Below are positions 35,266-48,500 of a stretch of DNA of 64,000 nt, in pieces (positions within the stretch are counted from its first letter, which is position 1; the number at the start of each line of letters is the position of its first letter). Source of the DNA: Oncomelania hupensis (lineage: Eukaryota; Mollusca; Gastropoda; Littorinimorpha; Pomatiopsidae); assembly GCA_036898135.1 (NCBI GenBank), contig CM072513.1, positions 79,479,463 to 79,543,462 on the forward strand, written 5' to 3'. The translations under genes were made by a program, and so were the position numbers. The notes below the pieces were generated by a model. It was not told the origin of the DNA. It saw nothing but the letters and a program-made list of their open reading frames with translations, and ran no database searches.

Positions 35266-37177
35266 GATGTGATCAATGTGCATATATATAATATATATGT
35301 TAATGTCAAAGTTAGAAACCAGGCATTTCTGGAAATGATTGACAGTTTTAGGCATTTCTGATAATCCCTGGTTTGATCAGCCATTTACAGAAATGCCTGC
35401 AGGTATTTCCTGGAAAACACTGAAAAACCAATCTAGTTATTTCCCACTCTGCCTGACAGTAAGTTTACATTCATTCTTCTGTTTCTTTATTTGCATACAA
35501 TCTTTGACTATGGAAAAATGAAACTCTGATACAGAATGCAACGTACAAAACATAATGGTAGGAAATTCACATGGTTGCCACACAGCATCATGGCACTGAG
35601 ATGTTATCAAACACTTTACACACAAAACCCTCGCATTTACAGATCAGCGCACAATTCTCTTCAAACATGGAAATAATAACAAACAGCTCACGGGACACTT
35701 TTTACTAAACAATTCTCACTTCAAACTTCATATAACTACTTTCTTTCAATTAATTAATATAATACATTTTTTTTAAACCATCTGAAATGATCTCGTGCAA
35801 AAACAATTGTAACAAAACAATCGTGACATTATTTTATGTAATAATGTTTTGCCACTTTGCACAGGCAGTTTCTGATATGTTGTATTATTATTATTAATTT
35901 AAAAAGACTTATAATATAATATAATCAGTATTCTAGCATTCCAAGCTTATTAGTAAACACATCTTGATATGATTTGATAAAGGTGAGCATAAGCTCCTTG
36001 CAACTCTGGATGATTATATAATATCATATAAAGGCAAATGTAAAAAATGTCACACATTACATATAGTATATATTTTTTTTAAATTTGACCAAAAAAGCGG
36101 AAAAGGGCATTTCAAAACAACGATTAGATACCAAGGCAACAAAATCAATTTGTTATCAAGGACTAAAGAGCGGACATTTTGAATAATATGATATGCTATG
36201 ATAATGATATGTTACTTCTATAATCAAACAACAAATTTATATATAGCATAATTAATTTTGGTGTGTATATGTTCATATGTACTGCCAGTCATAAAAACAG
36301 TACAAACTAATGCTTCGTTTCAAAATTCAAAACTGCAAGATATACACACCATCACAGTCGTTGAGACCTGGCATATGGATATGAAATCGTTTCAACGCTT
36401 CTCAATTTAAAAAAGACATTTTCTCACACTCCGAGCACTGGAATGATGTAGATTTCCTTTTCACTGCACATACACGAATTTCTCGAACACAGCACATATT
36501 CCCCAAACACTTTCAGACACTTTCCAACACTCCCAAACACCTTCTGCTTTCTCTCACTCCACAACAACACATGCACACAGGCATGCGTGTGCACACACAC
36601 GCCCACACACACACACATGCATGTATACACACACACCCTCAATCAAAACACAAGCGCATACTTTCTGTTTGCATTATTTAAAAAACAAGGAAAAGGCATT
36701 GTTTTTTGTTGAATGAACCCAAAAATTGAGCTTCCATTGAGATAAAACCAAAAGGTTAAAACACAAAAGTGATATAACAATCAGCCTACTAAAAGCACAT
36801 GGGTCCAAAACAGTTAAATGAGTTTGTGCTTCTTCTTTCCTATGAACAGAAGTTGCGCAAAATTACAATATTTTCCCTACAAGCAACTTTTGAACCGATG
36901 ACCCACATTTTCTGGAGAGTGGATACACATGACTTACACCTGCTTCAAGAACGCAGAACTGAAAGAGCCACTAACCTTTACACAGATATATATTTGCTTC
37001 GCTTTCTTCTCAAACCCTGATAGTACTTCTTAATTAAAACTCCTGTCCAGTTTATTCCAGCGGTAATTTATATTTTGTTAATTGACTAATTATTTTTTTT
37101 AATAGCTTTGTGCCAAAGTTGGGGCTATAGTAGCTAAGCATCATTTCATGTTTCAACAACGGCAGATAAATATTGTT
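35266..37177. other. AT-rich DNA, possible 3' flank of the bark-like gene
   Basis: Contains ggcatttctggaaatg-type short inverted motifs (35319-35400) and CA-rich tracts (36590-36640). No coding region recognised. Confidence 0.4.
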
Positions 37178-37183
37178 TTTATT
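37178..37183 (-). terminator. Candidate poly(A) signal of the bark-like gene
   Basis: TTTATT on the plus strand is AATAAA in gene sense, about 90 nt after the stop at 37273. Other, more distal signals are possible. Confidence 0.4.
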
Positions 37184-37272
37184 ATTGTGGACTGTACAGC
37201 TCAGCAGAGTAAAGTCAAGTAAGCCAAAATATGCCAGTAGCTCTTGTGCGTGTGTAACACAGAATTCTGTTG

Positions 37273-39083
37273 TTAAATTTCCGTTTCGGTATGGCTGGCA
37301 GAAACACTCCCAAAGTCGCTGTGAGAGTTGTTTAAATACACCACGTTGGGAGGGTAGCCCGGCCCTTGGTTCAGGCGGTCGCGACTACGGTTCAGCTGCT
37401 CCCGGCTTCGGTTCAGCTGTTCGCGGCTTCGGTTCAGCTGTTCGCGGCTGCGACTCAACTGCTCATGGCTGCTGCTGGAATTGTTTCGACTGCCTGACGT
37501 AGTACTACTGAGGCCATGCTGATAGGGTTGACCTCGGGGTAGATACTGGACATCTTGGTCAGGAGCGTCATGTGTTGTTGGCATGTAGTTGGAGGGTGGT
37601 GGTTGGTAGGGGGAATTAGACGGTTGGTAAGTGGACGGCAGCCGGTAAGAGGACGGGGGAATGTAGGCGGCTCCTTGCGGCTGGTAGTCGGGGAATTCCG
37701 TCTCTTCATAGGACGGGGGATGCTCCATCGGCAGTGGGGGACTGTAGCGGGGCAGGTTTGGCAGGCGGTGTGTAGGGTCCATGGGCGGTGTGCGAGGTTT
37801 GTAGCCGTACACCTCACTCTCATCGTCACGCACCGACGGCTGATGGGATGTGGGCAGGAACTCTTGACTGCCGCCCCCTAGCACCAACTTGCTGGGCAGC
37901 GGGCCTGCACGCTGGTTCTGGTAACTTCGGTAGTCATCAGGGGCGTTGGAAAACGGCACAGACCCGCGATCGAAGCTCTGGTCAGACGCCAAGCTGGAGC
38001 CCATGCTTTTACGCGGGACAGGGGAAGGCCTGCCAAAGCCAGAGCCAGAGCCATCGGACGTGGGTGGGGAGGGAGAATGCTGGAGGTTACGAACAGCAGC
38101 AGGGATGGGGGGCTTGGCAGGGGGGAAGGGAGGTCGGGACTGGGTGGGTTTGGGGGCTGTTTGGGGTTTAGGTGGAGGAGGCAGGTTGGGGCGTCGAGGA
38201 AGGTAGATGTTGGCGGCAGGAGACTCCTCCCCTGAGTGCTGACTGAAGCTGGACAGGGACTTGCTCTTTGCTGCACTGGCTGCCAAATCCTCGTTCTGGT
38301 ACACGTCCTCCCGCGACCGCGCTCGCCTGCCATCCAGACCCATGCCTGGTAAAGGAACCCGAGGACCGCTAAATTCATTCTGGTACACCCGACTGTCAGG
38401 GGGTGATCTTCCCGCGGCCTCTTCACCTTCTTCTTCTTCTTCCTCATCTTCAAAGCTATCCTCCTCCTCCTCCTCTTCTTCTCCCTCCTCCTCGCTGTCT
38501 TCAAACTCTTTCTTGTCCATATCTGACTCACTTTCTTCCCGTCCTCGACTTTCCCGCTCGCTGGCTTCTTCGTCATCCCGATAGCGCTGCCCTCTGCGTG
38601 TGTATCTCTCACGTTCTTGGTTGCGCTGGTTCTCTCCACCTCTCCCTCCCGCTTCCTCCCCGCGGCCGTCAAACCTCCTCTGTCGATCAGGGAAGCCTCC
38701 CCTCGGCGGAGTGACTCTGCCGTTTCTATACGCTGTACGGTTGAGGCTTCCCACGCTGCCGTTGTAATTGTCAGTGCCTCGCGATCCTTTGCTGACCTCT
38801 GACGAGACTTGCGACATGTCCTCCAAATCCTGCAGCCGCTGCCTGGACCTGAGCTGACCCTCCGACAGCATGGTGAGAGTGGATTTTGACAGGTGGCCCA
38901 TGGACGAGCGGATAGAGGCGGTGCGTTCGAACCTTTCTTTCTCGCGTCGTTTGGACTTGACGCACCACAGCACGCCCAGAATGATGGCAATGAGCAGGAT
39001 GACGCCACCGATGCCAGCTCCAATGCCAATTGCCATCGCCTTCACAGAGTCTGCTAGGCCCACTGGTGGCGAGATGTACGGAT
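37273..39083 (-). CDS. bark: bark-like last exon: transmembrane helix and cytoplasmic tail
   Basis: Starts DPYISPPVGLAD after acceptor ttcccag. The transmembrane helix AIGIGAGIGGVILLIAIILG lies at about 39033-38960, followed by basic KSKRREKERF. The tail has an Arg-rich block, a Glu/Asp run (~38400-38500), Pro-rich PPPPKPQTAPKP, PPSY at 37708-37719, four tandem SREQLNR-type heptads (~37370-37450) and C-terminal TETEI. Confidence 0.88.
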
Positions 39084-41516
39084 CTGGGAAAATGAAGAAG
39101 TAGTCAATAGAGAATACAGGTTACCAATATCTTTAAATAAATTAATAATTAAGATACGAATTTTACAGCGCATTTTGGTCTTCTAGAAGCGATCTCCCTG
39201 CCTTTACACTTCATGATTGAGTGACCAATAAGCTAAGTATGCATGTGAAGAGTATGTGCATTGCACACAAAAACGGAAACATGTAATAACATTAAACTCC
39301 ACAGAGCAACTGCCACAACCACCACCAAAGAAACCACACCACAAAACATGCAAAGCATTCAATTCAAGCAGGACCAACATGGCGTCAAGGGCTCAGACAG
39401 ATAGGAAGGTGCTAGATCGTAAAAACCGTGGTAACAAAACTTGGAAACTTTTGTATTCTTTGAGCATGTTATGGCAGCGGTAGTAGCGGTTTCACGTTGT
39501 CGAAATTTGCACTTTCTGAGCACGTCGCCGACTGCATTGTTTTGTGCTTTAATAATTTTATAAAGCGCAAATTCAAACCAACAGTTTCCTCTAAGTGCTC
39601 ACCTGCATTGACATACACTCATGTGCGCAAGCTTACCAACAAAAACTACATTTGTTTAAGAAGACATTACTGTATAAACATACAGATATAGCATAGATAA
39701 TAAAACAGTAAAATACAAACATGTAGATGAATCATCGGAACAATAAAATGTATATTTTGTAATAATTTTAAGGCATCTAATAATAGTTAAATGCAGTTAA
39801 ATGATACAAACAGCAATATGAAATAAAAACGATGTTTACCCATTTAAGATGTAATACTAAAATGTTCACTAAATGATATGATAATATGGTTTACAAAAAT
39901 GTGAAATGGTTTACAACAAGATGTGAAATAATAAATCAATAAATACATTTATGAAGTTTGTCCAGTAAAGTGTTGGAAAGATATTTAAATGGGAGTGACG
40001 GTAACCAATCAACCTTTTTGTGGCACCCACTGTTAAGAAGGGTCTTTTATATGACAGATCCTGCTCAGTTCTAATTAGATAGTTTTGCAGAGAAGCTTCT
40101 TCTTTTCTCTTAACCTCCTGTTCTCTCCATCATGTTTAACGCTATTAAAATCTTTCACTTCTCCATCTTTCTCGTGTAAACCTTCTCCATCAACATCATT
40201 ATCATCTCTCTCTCCTCTTTTCACCTCTTCTTCATCTTCTCCACCAATACCCTCCTCTCCTTACCAGGGTGAAGAACAACTGAATCAAGAAATCTCTGAA
40301 AACTGGCCGAGGCCCAGGGACCGCCTTAGACCCCGCGGTGGGGTCCAGGGGCCAAGCCCCGGTAGGGAGTCCTGGAAGAAAATGAATTTATGCAATTTTG
40401 AAAGTAATTTAGGGCCTCTCCTGAAAGCAAAAAGCACAAAGTAAACATGAATAGAAACAACAACAAAAAAACAGGTTTTATGCATATGCCTTTCAAAAAA
40501 GGTAAGAATCTTGATTTGTTGGTTACTCGTTCAATCGCGTTGCGGGACATCATATAATATGATGTCCCGCAACACGATTGAACGAGCAACCAACAAATCT
40601 AATTTCGGCAGAGCAAGACATTGTTTGTGATTTCAAAAGACTGCTAAGACATTGAAAAGAATCGCTGAAGCGTAACACAAAGGAAGGAGGACGCGCTCGC
40701 TTTATAGGCTACTGTTCCCAGTCGTGGTCGCCCGATTTTGTTTTCTTGCTCACAGTAGCCTATGTAGTAGGCGTTATAGCATAGCTTTGTATAACAGTCA
40801 CGGGCGGGCGCTTTCTCTGAACACATTGAATGACGAACAAAATAACTTGGATGCGGCACGGAGGTGTTCCGCAAAAAATATATCGGACGAAAAATAAAAA
40901 TCTCGGAACTCAATAATTTTTTATCAGAAATGCAAATGCCTTCCGCGGAAGTCCGCGGATCCGAAGAAAATTCTCCACCCTGCCTTACCTTTTCTATAAT
41001 AACGGTCTTCTAAAAAATCGGGGAGGAATGCGCTCGAACGTCTGTTGAAAACAGCATGTTATATCAAAGACTCAATGACAGGTTGTAAGATTAGGCTTGT
41101 AGCCTAAAATCTCCATCCTTTATATATTTATATATCTATATATATATTAAAAATATCTGAATCTCAATCTGAATCCTTCCTCACCTTTCTCACAGATGAA
41201 GGGGTACAAGAGGTTGGTGCAGTCCTCTTCGTAGATAACATAGGCCTGCTCCAGGACGCTGCAGCGGTTGGAGCCCACCTCCGACATCACCCACACTCGG
41301 TCTTTGCCGTCGTTGTTGCTGCGCATCAGACGCAGGAGGTAGTTGAAGAAGCCCTCAAGACCACGCGCCTCGCCCAGGAAAGCTCCCACTTGCTGTCAAC
41401 CCAACACGCTATCAAATCACTCTCTACATTTCAAACACAACATTTTCTGTTCAGTCTCGCATGATAGAACTTATCACAGGTCGTTGCACTTTGATTTTCA
41501 CACAATACATATGTGC

Positions 41517-41552
<36 letters not shown>

Positions 41553-41674
41553 TTATGTTTTAATAATGTATATATTTTTAAAATTATCATTAATTATCAT
41601 TACCATTATTGCTATCATCATCATCTCTCTTCATATTATTACTATCATATAATTTTTAATTTTTATTGTTTAAA

Positions 41675-41707
<33 letters not shown>

Positions 41708-42502
41708 TTTATTCTAATTATTATTATTATTATTCTAATTATTATTATTATTATCTGTCAATAAAAAGAGACACTGACTCTGCAGAAGTCTCTAGCTTGA
41801 AAGTAGTTCAGTGCACCACCCATGAAACGATAACACCGATTGCTCTCTAACTTCCAGCCTGGCAAACATTTCCCTGCAAAACCAGCAATCAATTATAGAA
41901 AGCAAATTCCAATCTAGCAATAATTTATAGACATATTCATCAAACTATAAATAATTTAGAAGCAAATTCTCCAAACGAGCAATAATTTATATGCAAATTT
42001 AAAAAATACAATTATTTATATGCAAATTCAAAAATCAGCAATAGTTTATATGTAGTATTGTATATGCAGATTCACAAACAACAGCAATAATTTATGCTGA
42101 TGTGAAAAAAGCAATAATAAGCAATTAAAAACCAACACTAATTTAAATGCAAATTCAAGAATCAATAATAGTTAATATGATAATTCCAAAACCAACAATA
42201 ATTTATGAGCGAATTCAAAACCAGCTTTGCTAGGGATCAAAACCCCTGTCACCCAAGTTGTGCCCAGGCGCCACAGGTTACCGGGCCATGTGACCAACAG
42301 AACTAAAATCTTCTATATACCCTCCTTACCTTCCACCACAGATCTGTTGTCAAGGCGCGGCTGCCAGAACTCCACAGCCACCATTTTGGGGTCGTCGTAG
42401 TTGTCCCAGATCTTTCCGCTGATGAAGGACCGAAGCTCCGACCCCCACCAGTTATTTCTGGCATCAATTGGCTGGTTTGCAGTACTGCTCACAGCCAACA
42501 GA

Positions 42503-42548
<46 letters not shown>

Positions 42549-45500
42549 GATTTTTAAAGCTCGCATATCTCTTGCAGAAAAAAAGAGTGATTCATTCTCA
42601 CACATTTACACACATATGTAAAATAAAATAATGGAACATAGAAAAATGGTGGAATATTTATAGAATCGTCAGTGGGGGGGTGGGGGGGGGATGACGGGTG
42701 AGGAGGGGGGGGAGGGGGATGTCAACAAAGAAAATAAGGAATGATACACACATTATTTGAAGCTTATTGCATCATAATAAAAATAATACTGCATGCATTT
42801 TGTAACTCAATTTCAAATATTTTTTTTTAAGATTTTGTACTTTAAAAATTATAATTTGTATTTTTGCTATTCTTACATATTAATGTAACTTATCAAGCAC
42901 TTTTGTTTCACAAATTTAAAAAAAAAAAACGAAAGCAATTGGACGAGCCACTACCGCTAAATACAAGAACTAAATTATGCTTGGTACCTGTCCAGTGCAC
43001 TGACACTTGATTGGGAACTCTGAATCTGACAAGAACCAGGGGCAAAACAAAGCAGGCCAAAAAATAAAATAAGAGGTACACCGTCCTTGCAAAGCTGGCC
43101 CAGTAATAAGGGACATGCCTAACACATCTGTCCTCTTATGACAGAAAAGTTAAGCCATCCACATAGGTAACAACGTAATGGGGACTGAAGCTTTTCAATG
43201 GGCATGACGCGGGATGTTGAATGATGTAAAACAAACTGTAATGCCAAATTGTGAAAGAGTGTTGAAAGGAAACAGGACGCTTGCCTATTTACAAAAAAAG
43301 CTTACACACAATAATTTTGAAAGAGATGTTCAACATTGATCCTCAACCGGATGTCGACATGTGCAATCGAGCTCTTAACTCCAAGACCCTTACATTTATT
43401 TTCTATCTGTTATTTTTTAATTTGGCCCTGTTCTACACTGAAAAAGGGAATTAGTATAATCAATAATAATAGTAATAATACTAATACTACCCCTAATAAT
43501 AATAATACTGGAAGCTATACATGCCTTATCCCTAAATCAAGACTCAAAAAGCGGTGATCTGTAACCAACATAAACGCTCACATATTACACTCACTCATAT
43601 CCTACATACACAACAAACACACATTCATCACTCAAAAGTATGAGGTCAAAAGGTGAGTCACTATTGTAATATCTCTGAAATATTTCTGTAATAATCGGGG
43701 AAGAATTCGTGATTTCTACTCAGCTCCTTTATCATTTTTACTCCTAATTAATTTCCATCTCGCCGATCACTCCCCGAACAGAAAAAAAAACAAAGCCTTT
43801 GGCTGAAACGTTGGGAGACCTTCTATCTTTCATCAAAAATCTTTACTACCACAAAAGTTGTTTAAAAAAAAAATTTTTTTTAAACTTGTCCATTGTTTTA
43901 AGATCCTGGCAGTCAATTTTTGCTCTACTAATAATTGGTGTTCACTGCTATTTTCCTTTTTTATTTTTAATTCCTAGTTTTTTGATGCGTCAAAACAGCT
44001 AAGTGACTCACTCTGTCATGAGGTAGGATTCAATTTCAAAGTCGTTTTCATCGTTCACGAGGTAGTTGTTTTCAAAGAAGGGTCTGCCATGACCAACTTT
44101 GATGGTGGCTTCTACCAGGGCCGTGGCGTTGTTGCTGAAAAACCCTGACCTGGTGTACTCTTGTCTCGCCTGTTGGTTGTCACTGTTGTAACATATTAAC
44201 ATCATCATCATGGACATCACAGTCATCATCAACATCATTATCATCATAGACATCACCATCAGCATCGTTGCCATTATCGTCATCATCTTCAACATTATTA
44301 TGAATTTTTTTTATCAATTTTTTATTTTATTGTCTACTGATGTACATTTGCTTTTCGACTGCTTTATTCACTAAAACCATCATAAGCCTTGGAGGATGGT
44401 GCTAAGTAATTACATAAACCATCCCTACCACCACCACCACCACCACCACCTCCATCATCATCATCATCACCACCTTTTACTATCATTATCATCACCACCT
44501 TCATCTTCATCATCATCATCATCATCATCTATGGGATATGATTTACCTATAAATTCAGAAGGTAAAAAAGGTAAAGGTAGTCCCATAGCCTTGTGGCCGT
44601 AGGGGAGCGTGATGTTGGAGATCACACTTATCTTGGGCCAGCGTAATGAGGGTGATGCCCAACTCTCTCCCTCGCTGCTTTACCTTCCCCACCCTCAAGA
44701 GAGTAGGTACTCAATCACAGTTGAGTCAACTGGGGGCGTTGTTATTTGTCGCTTCACACCTTAGCGGTCACCCATCCAAGTGCTAACCGCACCGGACGGT
44801 GCTTCACTTTCGACACAGTAGCGAGTGCTCCAACCACTGCACTATCTGACACCCCAAATTCAGAAGACAAAGGCATAAAAGCACAAATTATTACTGCTTA
44901 TTAGACTTGCTTACCGACAGTATAAACCGATGTCTAGTTTGAGCGCACACACATGCCGTCACACAGACTTTCAAGACATTCAAGCCTTAGACAAGTAAGT
45001 GCCAGATTCATAAATCCCTATGATCCAAGTCTCAAGTATGACATCACTGCTATAGAAGAAATCATTTTCTCCCCTATCACTGGCTGCTTAGGTCTGTGCT
45101 CCGTTGTCAGGGGAGCAAGATGATGCACCAAAGGCAGCAGGTTGGCGCCTTGGGTGGCCTGAGTAAGATCCCCTATCGGTGAGCACCATGAGCAGCTTTT
45201 AAGGAGGAAAAGCAGTAACATAAGAACAATATAAGGTGTGCAGTCTGGCAGCAGTGTGGAGGTGGAGGGGGAAATATAAGACCGCAATGATAATAATGAT
45301 GATAATATTATTGATAATATTAATGAAGAAAGCTGAGCGTGACTGACCTGCTGTAAGCACTCAAAATGTTGTGTGCGGTATTGTTGTCGCAGTAGTTGAA
45401 CGTGAAATTGACCTTGACGTCGCGAATGTGGACAAGGTCACGCCAGTCTCCAGTCGAGTAGTTGTAGATGTAGTTCTAAAATGAACAAAATAAAATAGAA

Positions 45501-48500
45501 ACATGAAGAGAGAGAGAGAGAGAGAGACATTTGACATTTGGACATCGTCCGTTTACTTTTCCAAAAAGCATAATTACACATTACAAACACAAACTTCTTC
45601 GGGCCACCAGCCCATAGAAGAAATGGTTGGTCACGTGGTAGGTAAAAGTTCAATGGGCATATAATTCTGTCATCATTATAATGGTGTATCCTATTATGTC
45701 ATACTCTCATAAAATTCGGTTCTTAACTTTAGGGCATGAAAAACGAAAAGGCTTAATCGCCACATAAAAAATTTTGATCCTCTCTGCAAAACATGTTGAT
45801 AAGACCGGATAGAAAATGTCAAATACTTTGCTCTTAAGTCATCATACAGAGAGCAATCAGAAATAAAATGATCTTCGCTTTCCACAACATTGCAGTATGT
45901 ACACAGTGCATTTCCTTCTGTTTCGTTAAACATTATTCTAAAGAATGAGGCCTTCAAAGGTAGAACACCAAGCCTCAGCTTAATTATACAATCTCTGAAA
46001 CATTTTATATGCATAAAATCAAGATAATCTTCAGTCTGATACATTTCTTTAAACATTCTATAATTCTTATAAGCTTCTTTTGTCAACACAGAGCTATCCC
46101 ATTCTTGTATAAAGGTATCTTTCATTCTCTGTTTCACTAGGCTAACAAAAGTATTTTCGCACCCAACGCTCTGTTGTGTCCAAGCATAAGCGAGACCAAG
46201 AGAAAATAAGGTGTTTTTAACTTTAGTTACCCAGCATAATTTTCCCCTATCATCTAAATTAATTAGCATCTGGTATGCTTGCTTGGGTAGCCTATCTGAG
46301 TTTAATTTTAGAAGCTTTAGCCAATATTTTATGCACCTTACACCACTGTTAACATACAGTGGGAAGCGTCCGGTCTCTCCATAAATAAACTTGTTGGGTA
46401 CTCCTAAGGGTACGTTGAGAAATCTTTTGCAAGCCAAGGTATGCACCCTCTCTATATTTTCTAGCCTGTTTAAACCCCACAACTCTGACGCATAGAGCAA
46501 GATTGGTTGTACTTGTGCGTCAAATATTTTAAAATAGCATGTTCTGGATATTTCTTTTAGCTTTGAAATGTTCCTTACGCATTCAAAACAAGCCCGCCTG
46601 CCCTTCACTGCTAGTGCATTCACACCTTTGTTAATACTCATCTTTGTGGTAAAAACAAAACCAAGATAGTTATATTCGTTGACTACCTCTAAATAATTTC
46701 CATCAAGATGCCATTTTTCAGATTTCCCTAAAAATCCTCCTTTACGAAAAACTATTACTTTAGTTTTGTCTATATTAATGTTTAGGTACAATCTTTTGCA
46801 TGCATCATTTAAAATATTGATCTGATTCTGTAACCCTCTTGGAGTGATGGACATCAGCACAATATCGTCAGCAAATAATAACAGGAAGAGATCTATCAAG
46901 TTAGGTAATAATTGAATGCCATGCATACCATCAATGTTCACAGCTGATGCTACTTCATTAATAAACAAGGAAAAAATTTCTGGGCTTAAAATGCAACCTT
47001 GTCTCAGGCCCACTGGGCAATCAAAAAAATCTGTGAGCTTGTCTCCAGTACGTACACAAGATAACACCGTTTTATACATAGAAACCACAGCTTTCATAAA
47101 TTTCCCATCAATATTATTTTTATGCAAAAGAATTTCAAACAGGGGTTGGTGTTGCACAGAATCGAAAGCCTTCTTCAGGTCCACAAAACAGGCATACAAT
47201 TTTCCTCCTTTTTTACTTAAATATCGCTCAACAATAGCATTTAAGGTGAAAATGTGATCGGTGGTTGAATAACCTTTCCTAAATCCTGCCTGCGATTCTG
47301 TGATTTTACTATGTTCCTCCACCCATTCCACTAGTCTTTTATTCAGCACAGACGTGTAACATTTACTGACTAAACTTAGTAAAGATATCCCTCTGTAATT
47401 ATCAGTAACACCGGAATCTCCCTTCTTGAAAATTGGTACTATAATAGCTTTCGCCCAGCCAGCTGGGTAAGTCCCGCTATCAAACAACAAGTTGAATAAT
47501 TTAGTGAGGAATATCACAGTTATTTCCCCTGTCATCTGTAACATCTCCGCTAATACTTGGTCAACACCGCAGGCCTTGCCTGGTTTAAGCTTTCTGATAG
47601 CGTCTCTTATTTCTTGTGCCGATATAGGCCTATTTAATTCAAAGCAAACGTCATTTTCGTTAAGTATACGAATGTCTATGGTTTCTTCAAACATTTCGTC
47701 CTTTTCTACCACAATATTTCCATTAAAAAGATTCTGGAAATGGTTGAACCATTCCTCTTCAGAGATATCAATACAAATTCCACTTTTCTTTACGCCTGAG
47801 ATTTTCTTTACCTCTCCCCAAAACAGTTTCCCATTTGTTTCTAATGAAGCTAAGTGTTCTGCTCTTTTTCTTCCAAACTCAGATTTCTTTTTGATTATCA
47901 ATGACTTATACTGTTTTCTCGCCTCTACGTACAGCTGCCTATCATATGCCTGCCTCGTGTACCTGAATGTAGCTAATCGCTGTCTGGCAACACTCTTGGC
48001 TGTGGCACACTGACAATCAAACCACTGCACTTGCCGCGTGGCTCCGCCCACTCTCAATCTCTTCATCATACACTCGCTCGCAGTGCGTAAAACACCTGTA
48101 TACAGCGCTAGGGCATCATCAACATTATGGTCAAGCAACGCGTGGGCTCTGTTACACATATCCTGCATGGGTTGTGAATTAAAATTAATTACAAATTCTT
48201 CCTCTTTACTTTTATCCCAGATTGTTTTTGAAATCCATTTGTCATTATTTTTCTTTTTAGTTACATGTTGGGCTTTAAAAGTCGTCACAACAGGGAAATG
48301 AGGGGAGTCTATAAATGGTTCAATCTTGAAATTTACTATAAAATCTGATGTACATAAATCTCTAGACAAAATAAAATAATCAATCACACTTCCACCATTT
48401 GCACTCACAAAAGTTAGAGCATCATCAAAATCAAATTTGCATAATCCGTTCATAATAACACAATCAATCATGGAGCACAACTCGAGCAAATTTCTACCAA

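Noticed and set aside
37455..39029. Alternative long frames overlapping the last bark-like exon
   Set aside because: Shadows of the GC-rich coding exon; only the frame ending at 37273 joins the upstream exon in phase and encodes the transmembrane helix.
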